DNA from: Trichaptum fuscoviolaceum | Lineage: Eukaryota > Basidiomycota > Agaricomycetes > Hymenochaetales > Trichaptaceae | DNA: 64,000 nucleotides | Assembly (NCBI GenBank): GCA_910574455.1 | Contig: CAJSYZ010000003.1 | Location: 3,285,250 to 3,349,249, forward strand | Direction of reading: 5' to 3' | Part shown: piece by piece, positions 41,346 to 52,035 of the stretch | Layout of the letters: each line of letters opens with the position of its first letter | Position numbering within the stretch: the stretch's first letter is position 1 | Position numbers and translations under genes: made by a program | Notes under the pieces: generated by a model | The model's database searches: none | Told to the model about the DNA's origin: nothing | Seen by the model: the letters and a program-made list of their open reading frames with translations, nothing else

Positions 41346-42856
41346 CTACGTCTGAGTGCTAAGTAAAGTTTCAACTGCCGCTTCAATGTTGGGACTAAGT
41401 GCCGGAAAAGAAGTCAATTGTTGTTAGAACTTCGAATAATCAAGATGATGGCAATTTAGAGCCCACCTTCTCTGTAGAGCTCGCACGATGTCTTCTCTGG
41501 GTAGGTTGCTGAACATATTCGTGACCTGGCTGATTTCATTTTCGCTCGGTACGCGTAGCCCAGAGGCTGCGCGCTCTGTGCGACCAGTTAATTCGTCTAC
41601 CCATTCGCGAACGACAGATTGCCCAGGTATCCCTGCGCCCACAGCATCAGCACGGTTATCCGGTCTCGCCGGCGGTGTGACCGCTGTCGTGATAACCTCG
41701 TCGTTCTCCTCTGTACGCCGAGTGCGGCCCTGCCGCTGGCCGTCATCTGGAAGCGCGCGATTTGTGCGGCGAGGCGGCCTAGTCGACCCAACGAGGGGGA
41801 GCAGAAAGCGTGAGGCGAAGCGTTGTAATGTGCGTGGTAGGCGAAAGCCCTTCAGGCCCAGAGCATCTGTGCGATACAGCTGTCCCGCTAATAGGCCTAT
41901 GGCGGATGCCGCTACTGATCCGGGAGGTTGACTGATCAACAACTGAGAAATTGCAAAGTGCAAAAGCGCAATTAGTTGGCTTTGACGAGACCAATCGGGG
42001 TGTACTTTACCTGGAACGCGAGGATGTACATAAATATCTTGTTTGTGAAGGTAACGCCGAATATTTTGAATGTATAGGCGTGCGGCACAAGTCGCGCAAA
42101 CTGATACAAGATGCTGAATACCAACGCTGTGGGTCCTGCTGGTATCACATTGAATCCAAGCCGATTGAACAAGAGCAGCCCAGCAAACTCTAGCAGCGTC
42201 GACGTGATTACCGACGTTACGGAAAAGGCCTTCATTCGATGCAAGACATAGCGAAGCAAATGGACATCATCAGCGTCATTTACATGCACCGAGGAGATAA
42301 GTTATCGTGCTCACAGCAAACTTGGCTGATCCGAACATCCGTTCGATGGGAACAGAGGCATTATAGAGCAGTAGTTCTGCCACCAGGAGCTCGCTGGAAC
42401 TCGAAAACGCAATGTGGTGGGCAAGGAGACGCCAGTACTAAGATGAGAGAACCCGAGTACGCATCAGTCGTTCTGATCTCGCGAAAATGCCCTTTGCCCA
42501 AGGCACTATGTGAGCACTGATCCTGGAACGGCATACCTGATGGTGTCTCGAGATGTGTGGGACGAGCTGATCGACATTTGGTCGACCGATTTGATGCACA
42601 CAGAAGACAAGGTGAGTACGAAAACCAGCAGCGTAAAAGCCGAACGGCCGCACCTGGAGATGGAGATAGTGCTTCACATCGAATATGCTGGCTATGATGG
42701 AAGATGCAGCACAGCTGATCATAAGACCTGTATTGAGAGAGTAACGACATAGCCCAGTGAGATTTGTGTTCAGATGGTCAAGCTGAACGTGCGGCGGCCA
42801 AGTGCGGGGAAGCCCAGCAGCGTACCTTTGGACACTGGTGCATGATGGAAGGACAT
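41346..42856 (-). CDS. DSC2: Dsc2-like rhomboid/UBAC2 membrane protein with C-terminal UBA/CUE domain
   Basis: The start at 42856 (MSFHHAPVSKG) splices to LMISCAASSIIASIFDVKHY, then LHLQLVPHISRHHQYWRLL, FSSSSELLVAELLLYN and VPIERMFGSAKFA. This is the inactive-rhomboid core of the UBAC2/Dsc2 group. Hydrophobic helices follow (SVITSTLLEFAGLLLFNRLG and NKIFMYILAFQ). The C-terminal ubiquitin-binding domain reads ISQVTNMFSNLPREDIVRAL, then QRSPNIEAAVETLL across the last intron, and the stop is at 41346. That last intron runs past an in-frame stop that would otherwise end the protein at 41414. In fission yeast and Aspergillus the Dsc complex in Golgi/endosome membranes supports SREBP cleavage and membrane-protein turnover. 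The role here is inferred by homology. Confidence 0.88.
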
Positions 42857-43365
42857 GTCTGCGCAAGCCTGAACGTCGACAATCAAGTAGTACGCGTCGA
42901 ACAATGTTGAGTGAGCAGGGGAACACGGTGTGCAATGGCGAGGCACGCGTGCCCGTGTGTGTGCCAGTCGCGTTTCGTCACGGGTTTCCGGTGCGATTGG
43001 CTGCCTGCCACGGACATACGGAAGCAAACGACGTCGGCAGCACCGCTTCACCACTCCCGAGTCCTCCAACTCAAGATTTACTGAACGATGCACATGGAAT
43101 CTTGATGGCTCATTTGATACTGAAGATTTCAATTATTATTCAATCAACAGCGCCGCAACGAAGGAAAGCGATCACGGAAAAGGAATTCACTCGAATTTTA
43201 TCTAGCCGGTCCATCACAGATCATTCTATTATTAACAGTTCGTTCATACTAACCACCAGCGCTGGCATTCAAGGTGTTCACAGATCAAAGTTAGTGTACT
43301 CAAGTCCTTGATCTCATTGATTCACCCAACCTCCGTAAGGGAATGCCGTCTCAAGCCAGTGCAAG
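42857..43365. other. Intergenic: promoter of DSC2 and 3' flank of the ketopantoate reductase gene
   Basis: About 500 bases between two minus-strand genes. Plus-strand frames through this stretch continue in from the DSC2 gene region and carry no recognisable domain. No repeat or motif was noticed. Confidence 0.5.
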
Positions 43366-45534
43366 CTACGACGATGTAGCGGCTCCGCGTGAATTCACAA
43401 TCGCGTTCTGCATGACCTTGAGCGAGGCATACACCACCGATAACCTGGATGATGAGCCAATTAGCATTAAACAAGGGTCAGAGAAGATTGACAGGGGAAG
43501 CATAGATTGAGTGATCAGAGAAGAGATCTCCTTGATGCTGTTTCCACTACTCACTGTGGAGTCTGCACGCCCAACTGGCGAGCCTTTCTGACTATATTCC
43601 CAACAATGACTTCGACTTCCATTGGCCGCCCCGAATCGAGGTCAACAAGCATTGACGGGCGATACGGGTGTGGTTTTTTCTGACCGGTCGGGTCTTCTCC
43701 GTAAGCTTTCATAGTCAGCTTAATCGTATCATCTATTGCGCTATCTGGAAGCTGGTCTTCCTCAACCCCAGTCGCCCTTGCAACGCGAACTACCTAAAGA
43801 TGAAACAAGTAGTCAATCAACGTATTCACTTTCGTTAGCGCGCCCAAGATTGTCAGGAATCAGCTGCAAGTGTACCCACCTCCTTCATCAGCTCTTCAAC
43901 AATCGGGCCCGTCTCATTGAAGACGTTCGAGACTAGCAGCTCAGGGACTGATGCCCGCGTCAGTGTGCATAGCGTCGAGTATGCCGCATTCCTTTAGGTC
44001 CGCAAAATCAACGTATTAGTGCCATCATCAATATTTTGGTCCCCGAATGGAACGAAACGCCAAACTAATAGAGCGAGAGAGAGCTGAAAAAATGACGCAG
44101 GGCCGGATTCCACCAATGTGCACGTTCCCCTAGTCCCCGCCGATCAGCTGTGCAGAGCCCGAAGGAAGGCCTGATGCATGTTGCGAGCCGATGATCGAAC
44201 TAGTGGGCATCTACACAACCGTCCAACTGACACTCACCACAGAACTTTTCTCCATCGTTGCGCCTCAATATTAGCTCTTGGATCCGGGTTCAGTCCGCCA
44301 GTGCGTAAGAGGTCGACGAAAGTGTCCAGCTTGTGCTGCGCCACGGCAGCTTCCGTCTGGCTTTCCGCCTCGTGGTGATGGATTCCGAGTGTCAGCGTCT
44401 CCTAAAGGGAAGTGAGTAATGGCTCATTAACGGTGTAAGCTCGGTCGTCGGCGGTCTTAACCAGGATAGAGATTAGGCAAGGCGCAAATGAAGACTAAAG
44501 ACGCCTTGAAAGAACGAATCGAGATCCAGAATGAGGAGAAGCCGACGATGACCGAATGTGTCCTGATACACATTCAGTCGACCTGTCTGGAACAGCAGGA
44601 ACGCCGCCAAGCGAGCGAGAATAAGATCTGATCTGGGAGGGAAAGGGAGTAAAAGATGCAAAAGAATACGAGGATGATTTACCACCGAAGCGTGCTTGAC
44701 GAGACGTCCACCGTTGACGGCGGTCGTATCGATCCACGCACATCCAGAGATGATCGTTGCCTCCGGAACAGCGGCACGCAGATCCTGGTGGATGTCGACG
44801 CCGTTCTGGATCAGAACGAACGTATGAGTGCATTTCAGCAAAGGGCCAAGAAGTCGTGGAGTAGGCAGAACATCAGGGAGCGCTCTGTTGGTGTGCGAGA
44901 ATCAGTGGTATCCCCGGATAGTAGAGTAGACAGTAAAGTTATGTTTGGACTGTGCAAGATAGCTCAACTCACTTAAAGCAGCATACAATATAATCGTACT
45001 TAAAGTTCGCAGCTTCTTCTGTTGAGCTCACGACTATATATCAAAATGAAAAGAATATGTTGTCAGTAGCTGTTATCTTGCACCGAGGAATATCAGACGC
45101 ACCTCGATGGGGTCTCCAATCCTTCTCCTCGCCAAGTGTGATCGAATCTATATCCAGACCATGTTCTAGAGCAGATAACATAAGTTTAGAGACTTCGTCA
45201 ATAGAAATGATCCCGCACCTTTGAGTACCCGGTAATTCGATCTTCGATCACAGCACGTACGTCAACAATCCGCATCAAATAGCCAGTAAAGTCTAGTAAT
45301 AGATACTTACCGGCAGACTGCTGTAACGTTTGCCTTGCCCGAGCGCTCTAATGCAAGAGAATAAATCGTTCCAATAGCTGCCAGCGTCCAATTTGTTCGT
45401 GCAGATGGAAGGTATTCATTGAGCATGCATTACAGGATTAGTGTTACATCTTTCAACTCACCTCCGAACCCAACACAACATATCTCAAGTTTTCTTTCCG
45501 TCGTGCCATCCTGCGTGTCCACTGCGCGAGTCAT
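43366..45534 (-). CDS. 2-dehydropantoate 2-reductase (ketopantoate reductase)-like protein
   Basis: Exon 1 from 45534 (MTRAVDTQDG) gives LEICCVGFGG. The next exon gives IGTIYSLALERSGKANVTAV, forming the NADPH-binding GxGxxG-like fold. The ApbA/PanE core appears in CTHTFVLIQNGVDIHQDL and TIISGCAWIDT. The C-terminal domain appears in NVFNETGPIVEELMKEVVRV and PSMLVDLDSGRPMEVEVIVG, then GVQTPQLSVVYASLKVMQNA and the end RGAATSS. The family reduces 2-dehydropantoate to pantoate for coenzyme A synthesis. Fungi often carry several paralogues, so pantothenate synthesis is likely but not certain. A shorter ATG at 45509 is in another frame and would lose the nucleotide-binding loop. Confidence 0.85.
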
Positions 45535-46222
45535 TATCGCTCTACGCTAGTGTAGTTGTGTATCGACGGAAGAGAGCTAAAGCTGAGTCCTGGCAGACTT
45601 TCCGGCATGCTGACTGTCATTGGCGAAAACACTCAGACGTGGGTGACTCGATCGCACACCGGCACTGGCAACCTGAGGGCCCGTTATCAAGATGCAGGAT
45701 TATCCGAGCGCACTATGGACAGACTTTGCCCCCTCCGCACTCCGCACAAGCCCTTGAGCAATAAACTAGCTTGCCCATAATTCACTTGACTGCGTCACTT
45801 GACAATCGTTGACCTATTCAAATGCTGTTCAGCGACAGACGGCATGCGATGGCTCGGACATAGCGGGTGGTGAAAGCGAAAACACATGCGATGATTCAGG
45901 CGGAAGATGCGTCACACGATAAACGTCCGTGCCGCTCAGCGTCCGTTCTCCATACACCTGCTCGCTGCGAGCGGACGGCCGCTGTCACTGTTGCAACTTC
46001 GCCGCCGCACGCACGCATTAGCAATTCTCTCTTGTTCTGGCACTAGCAAGCGTTAAGTTATTGATTATTGAAGTTCAGGCAACCTCCTACTGTACTAGTA
46101 CTTCTATTGCCTCTTCTCCCGCTCTCTGTATTTCTGCTGTCGCTCTCTGCCAATTGTATCGCATCCGAACAAGACGAAGAAGACAGAGTCAGCTGTGCAC
46201 CACCTGTAGCAAATAGCACCAC
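45535..46222. promoter_or_regulatory. Divergent promoter region between ketopantoate reductase and conserved-protein genes
   Basis: Start codons at 45534 (minus) and 46223 (plus) face away from each other across about 690 bases. The segment 46080-46220 is pyrimidine-rich (CTCTTCTCCCGCTCTCTG), as in many fungal core promoters and 5' UTRs. No binding site can be named. Confidence 0.45.
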
Positions 46223-47941
46223 ATGCCCATGCCACTCTCTGTCCAGCAACCGGCGACAGCTGCTCCTCCGCAGTCTCAGTATACCCAGCACCATACCTCT
46301 GCCGCCACTGGCACCCGACCTGAGCCAGAGTCGCCGCGCGCAATGTACCCCTTTCCCCGCATCAATTCAAACCAGAGCGGCTCTCGCTCGACCATCAACG
46401 TCTCCGGTGTAGCAGAGTCGTCGCAATCCATGGTCCACCGCCGGAACAACCTCTCGACGGTCTCTCTCGCGTCGCGATACTCGCTGAGCGCGAACAAGGC
46501 GACCGCGCTGGAGGTGTACAACCTTGTGTATGGGAATGTCCCGGGCGTGACGCCGATCGAGACCGTTGAGCGGCTCTACGAAGTGAACGCAGGTGCGTAC
46601 TTAGTGTCCATTCTCAGAACCACGAAGCCCGCGCTAAAGCTGATCACCCCTTCGAATTCGGGAACACGCTCGGTGCTTTACTATATCATTGCGCAGTGTA
46701 CGTGTATTTCTCGTCTTCCTTGGCACGATCGCGAAGCGTGTCCGGCTTGTCAAATCCTAACTGACTTTGGGATTGTTGAACAGGTACGAGAATCCGCTGG
46801 TGACTGCGTCGTCGCGTCAGGTCATTGCAGACATCAACGCGCTGACGCGGCAGCTCGCACAGCTGGACGTGCCTCGTCCGCTCGCCATGTTCAAGACACT
46901 CTTCCGACCGCACTCCACGGGCGAAGCTCGCGAACCGTGGTTTCAGGCACTCCGTGTATGGAGCGACATCGAAGACATCTGTGACAGTGATAGCTTTGGT
47001 GAGTGCGCAATTCACACCTTTTTGTTTGATCTGCCGTCTCGTACTATGAAGAGCGGGCTAGTAAGATGAACGAGAAGAACTTCCTTCGCATCCTGCCACC
47101 CGCTTCATTTCTTCTTTACTCCTGTATGATTCCATATTCTGAACAATTCCCGAACCGACGATCTCACGTTGTTGCCCCTTGAATATGCCCACGCACAGAC
47201 GGACACCATACGAGTATCATTGAACATACGCTGAATATCCTCATCCTTCCGGGCCTGCATTCGGCGAGTCGAGGCACGGAGCCTTATGTTCAACTCGGCT
47301 TCGACGCTTCGACGCCCTCTCTCGCCGCGCCCTCGACATCCTACCGCGAACCCGGGCCGTACTACTATCCGCAACCGCCGCCGCCTGCGTCCCTGGCGCT
47401 GCCCATTCCAGGCCTGCGTGGGATCCCGCTCCCCAGCCCGCTGCACCTGAAGCTGCATGTGCTGACACGCCTGTCGTTCAACGAGACGGGCCGGATCACG
47501 CGCCACCGGGACGTGTGGGACGTGCGTGACGTGTTGGGCTTGGTGCCGGGGATGCAGGTTGCGCAGTGGGTGGGAACGCGTGTGACGGCGCGCGGGCTCT
47601 CGCTTGCGGCGCGTGTCGCGGGGTGGGTGTTCGGGCGCGGCGCGAAGGCGCAGGATGGCGCGGACGCGGAGCGCGGGGAGATCGTGCTGTCGACTACCGT
47701 GTCGAACTCGTCATCGCGAGGAGACCTGCACCAGGGCACGGACGCGTCAGTCAATGCGCTTGGCTTACATCTCGACGAGGAGGGTCCCGACGTGGACAGC
47801 GCTGCGGCTCGAACGTCGCGCCCGAGTCGGACAGGTGGAGGCGGGGCGCGTGGTTGGGGCAGCGGACTCTACGTTGCTCCTTCGAAGCGCAGCGGCGGCG
47901 AGCGTGCGCCAGACGTCGATCGCGACGAGGACGGGACGTGA
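46223..47941 (+). CDS. Conserved fungal protein, possibly NTF2/SnoaL-like
   Basis: Exons 46223-46596, 46784-46998 and 47199-47941 join in phase to 443 residues. The introns (187 and 200 nt) are several times longer than elsewhere in the window. A Ser-rich N-terminus leads to the conserved part: ALEVYNLVYGNVPGVTPIET, VERLYEVNAGAYENPLVTAS, VIADINALTRQL, then HTSIIEHTLNILILPGL and HVLTRLSFNETGRITRHRDV, with DVLGLVPGMQVAQWVGTRVT. The pattern of a helix with YENP and a later F-NE-GRI--H-D--D strand resembles NTF2/SnoaL-like folds, which is inference. The tail is GC-rich, Gly/Arg-rich and disordered. No function can be given. Confidence 0.72.
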
Positions 47942-50223
47942 AGTATGTGCGCCGCCTGAATGTTCACTTCTTACGTCTTCGGAACTAGCCGATCGGGCTC
48001 AAATTGACGTAACTACTAGTAGCCGTGGCCGCTTCGCAGCGTGGGAAACGTATATAAGGCTGTATTTTAATGTTGACGTTGTAGCACACGACGGATATTT
48101 GCGCCAAGTCGATATGTTCCTGAGGTTCTGCAAGCGGATGTGGTCTGGTGGAGAACCTTTCTGCACGGTATATATAATTTGCATTTATGATACAGCCTGA
48201 GATCGGGGGCAGCAAATCTTAATCTGGTATCTGCAGCATTCATGCACTCGCGACGACATGCGGTGTGTATATATGCGTGTGCTTGGAGACCGCATTGAAC
48301 GGATTTGCGATCACAGAGTAATTTCGCGATTTGCAAATTGAATAGGGGCGGGGCGAGAGGAAATTCGGGGCTGGGCATGAACAAAGCACGTCCGCACCGG
48401 AATTTTCACACCCCATCTTATCTCATCTGCAGCAGTAAAAGCGTAAATGAAATCGAACCACGAATGTAAACAGTTGCTCGCATAGCCAAAAATTGGCGAG
48501 AGGAAGGTCGAAGGGAAGAGGGATAGCGCAGAAGCTCCGAGCTCGATCGCGAGAACAAGTTGATAGTAAACGAAGGGAACCTTCGGCGAAAATTTATGGG
48601 CTCATTCGTCTAGCACATACAGTGTGTATGCGCACCAATTCAAACGCGCTGCCCATTCATTCAAATTGCGTATCCCTTTAAAGATCAGACGGCTCAGAAC
48701 GCAGACAGGAGTTTCGTGTCTTCTCCACCGAAGCATAGTATGTACGTATATGCCGGACATCTGCGTGCGAAACTGACGCGGGCTTCTAGCTGGCCACGGC
48801 AGAAAATAGCAGCACTTGAGGGGTGGCCCCGGCCGGGTGCTCAGTACTCACTGTGAGCCTCGAGCGCTATTATACAAATGCACACTAGCGAAACGCCTTC
48901 TGAATTCCGTCGGAGGCTCCGTGCTGTCGGTTAATGCATGCGCGCGCGGAGGGCGTTCTTATGTTGTTGTTCATACTAGTAGGGTCGCTCGCCCGTGCTC
49001 GCCCCCGAGTTGTGTCGTACATATATGCATGCAGACCAATGCCAGAAGCCACCCGTGCCCCTGAGGGCGGTGTGCAAGCGTCTAATCGCCTCCTCAGACT
49101 ATCGTCGAGACACTGGCAGTCACAGCAGCCCTCTCAGACTGTATGCGCTTGCTACCATAAGGCCACCCGCGGGGAGGGAGGAGCTCGGAGTATGGAGTGA
49201 AGGGGATGGTGTGCCTTGTTCCTTGGTGCTTCCTGCTTCTTTCGATAATCCAAGTGTTTGCCTATTTTCGTCTATTTGGCACATGCGCGCACATGCTCCA
49301 CGCCCAATTCCTATTTGTCATTTGCCCCTCAGGTTAGCGGGTGCACCCTGAGCCCCTGCGCGTCTAATCGTAAATGCAACTGTTTCAGCCTGCGCCGTTC
49401 TCCCGGGCCCAGCACCGCGTGTGCACGCTGTCACCCTCCTCCTCCCCCTTCTCACACAGGCGAGCGCGTCCCCGGTCGCGACTCGGCATTCGCTGGCTGT
49501 TCTAAACAATCTCTTCGTATTTTCGCAGTCCCCAGTCATTCCGCTGGGGGTGCACGCAAGCTACCTACATAAAATACAAACTCTCCTTTTTGCAGAAATA
49601 TATATCAATAGATGACGGCTCGTGAAGCGAGTTCAGTGGAAGGAAGGAGAAAAAGACAGTCCCGCAGATAGATATCAAACAATAAGAAGTCGCAGAATGA
49701 ATTCAATAAGTAAAGCAAAAGTGAGATAAGAGAGCAAAGCAAGAGATAAAAAAGATAAAGGCAGCCAAGAAAACGCAATAATAGTTAGCTTGCATGGAGT
49801 CGGTCTTGAATGGCGTCACGATGAATACAGTGGTGGTTGCGAAATAAAATCTGAGGGCACAGACAGATGGTCGAAGGGTTTTGCTACATGGGCCTCGATA
49901 GCAGTCCAGGTCCCCCGTCTAGCGGGAGGGGGCAGGCGGGTAACGAGCCAAGTCATTCTCCTTGGGCTACAAATGGGATGACGACCCGATCCTCAAGCTG
50001 CATGCATGCAGGGGAGAGTGAGAGATGCACAAAGGAAACCAATAAATTAAGTGGGAAAGTCTCTCGCCCGTATGCATGAGCCGTCGGATGTGCAAGTCGA
50101 GGTTCTTCAATGCAGAGTAGTGGTGTTTGCGGTAAGGAAACGGGAAAAGAGCGGACGGCTGGAGGGACGGAAGCAGGGCACGCAAACGAGTTTGGCTCGC
50201 TTGAACACACACGTCCAGTCCAT
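47942..50223. other. Gene-poor 2.3 kb between convergent genes
   Basis: The two flanking genes converge here, so both 3' UTRs lie inside. No frame has coding character. TGCATG/GCATGC palindromes recur (for example 48935, 49026, 49999-50010 and 50073), and a GATA motif cluster lies at 49667-49757. The stretch 49630-49790 is strongly A/G-rich on the plus strand. Confidence 0.5.
49667..49757. promoter_or_regulatory. Cluster of five GATA motifs downstream of the GATA factor gene
   Basis: GATA occurs at 49667, 49671, 49725, 49745 and 49754 on the plus strand. The last three fit the HGATAR consensus (AGATAAG, AGATAAA, AGATAAA). The cluster is about 470-560 bases past the stop codon of the GATA gene, in an A/G-rich tract. 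Binding by the neighbouring factor is inference; low complexity could produce the cluster by chance. Confidence 0.35.
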
Positions 50224-52035
50224 TCACGCAGCCACGGGTTTGCGGGATGACGACCTGCTGCGCGACTGCTTCTGCTCAAGGTCCTGGAGAGGAACCGACT
50301 GCCAGCCGGTCACCTCAGGCAGGCCCAATGAGCCGCTCATCATCGGCGATTGCGTGTGCAGCGCATCCACAGGCAGAGATACACGGCGCGGCGAGAAATA
50401 TTCAGAGCTCATGCTGTTTCCGGACGGAGAGATTGGACGCCCGTTCGAGTTGTAGTATGGCACCGTTGCTGCCTTCCGGGGAGAAGCGGGCGAGGACTGA
50501 AGGGATGCAATGTCTTGCAGGGGAGCGTTGGGCAGACGAATGCCGCCCGATTCCGACGAAAGCATCTGTGGAGATTGGGTCGGCGACGCTGTAGGAATCG
50601 AAAACGTCGAAATCATGGGCGAGTTGTTGTACGATTCGGCGCCCGAAGTAGATCCTGTCGACGAATAGACTGAAACTGTATCAAATTAGAAAGAAAAAAA
50701 AGTCACAGTTTTAGCAACTCTACTTATTTACACATCATCAAGATCGGAGTGCTTACCACTATCGTCGTAGTCGCTGCAGGTGGAGTGCACAGACGACCCT
50801 GAGACGGATCCACGTCGAGAGGATGCTGTCTCAAACTCGAACTCGCCTTGCTCCTTCTTCACAAGCTGGCCAGCCTGCTCCTTCGGGCTCGACGATCCGC
50901 CGAGGCCCTTGGACGCATTCGAGTGCTTGCGCGACTTGTTGCCTGCACGCAGCTCGTCGAAACGCTGCGGACGCGGCCGCAAGTGCGTGCGCTCGTACAG
51001 CCCACACTTGTTGCACACAATTTTGCCCGGGTTCAGCGTGGAGCGCCGCCAAGACGGAGGCTCCGTGGTATGGCAGTTATGGCAACGCCGGCGGAGATAC
51101 TGGGTCTCTTTGGATGCCGCATCGTCTGTGTGCTGAATGGGTATGGCAGAGTGCGGAGTCATGTACAAAGGCATGGGCGGCAATTGGCCTGCCTGAGAAG
51201 GCGGACGCGGGTAGAACACATGTTGGGAAGGCACGACAATGGGTGCAGAGTCCTCAAGTTTAATGCCTTCGTCCATTTCGTGCATCGAGTGATGGGGGGA
51301 TGACGTGTTGCATAAATAAGATTCTTCGAGATGAGGGGGTGTTCCGAAGTGCATATGTCCATGAAGTGCGGACGGCTCTGCTGCGAGGCCTGGCTGAGGG
51401 GAACCGTGATCATAGCCCATCGACATAGGCTCCGAATACAACGAATCTGAACGAGACGCGTAAGGACTAAAGTGACCATGCTGTTCCTCGGACATGTAGT
51501 GCTGCTGGAGGCTGCCCGGGTGCATGAGCTCGTCTCCGCTGTTGGACCGGACGGGCGGGTAGGACGCGCGCCGGCCCATGATGTGCTGCTGCTCGTGCTG
51601 CATGTGCGGCGGCAGGGCCGGGTGGGGCAGCTGAGCGGGCGTACTCCACTCCGAGCCGGACGACAAGGGCGGGGGCGAGTACGCGTCGAGGTGCTCCATG
51701 TAGTCCTGGCCGTGCAGCTCCTGCAGCAGCGAGCCGGTGCTCCCGTGACGCTGGGGCGCGAAGAAGGGGCTGGCGTGGCCGCCGTGGCCGTGGTTGCCAG
51801 CCCACATAGCAGAGCTCTCGATCGAGTGTGTGATCGGCTCGTTCTCCATCCGGTCGGGGTACTGGTGGTACGCGTCGGAGAAGATGGCGTGCGGCTCGAG
51901 CGGCTCGAAGTCGACGGGCGGCTTGACGTTGTCGGAAAAGGTGTGCTCGAGCGAGAGCGAGTTGCGCGGCGAAGGAGTCTGCGGAAGGGAGGAGTCAGAA
52001 GCCACGGTCACAGCGTCAAAAAGCGTGGGTTCCAT
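50224..52035 (-). CDS. GATA-type zinc finger transcription factor
   Basis: Exon 1 (52035-50757) and exon 2 (50675-50224), joined across an 81-nt intron, give 576 residues. A single class IV zinc finger reads CHNCHTTEPPSWRRS, then GKIVCNKCGLYERTHLRPRP, with C-x2-C spacing at both ends and the basic tail RAGNKSRKH. The N-terminal 300 residues are rich in His, Ser, Pro and Gln (GNHGHGGHASPFF), typical of an activation region. The C-terminus is Ser/Pro-rich. Its finger spacing and flanks resemble mushroom Gat1-type regulators, which in Schizophyllum affect fruiting, but orthology is not shown. The gene is isolated: 2.3 kb of non-coding sequence beyond its 3' end and 8.2 kb upstream, unlike the tight spacing elsewhere. 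Confidence 0.88.

Noticed and set aside
45507..45509. ATG starting MARRKENLRYVVLG for the ketopantoate reductase
   Set aside because: It reads in another frame that cannot join the next exon; the 45534 start gives the CCVGFGG nucleotide-binding loop.
47105..47754. Long frames on the minus strand, 129-133 codons
   Set aside because: Antisense to the GC-rich last exon of the conserved-protein gene, where stops are rare on both strands.
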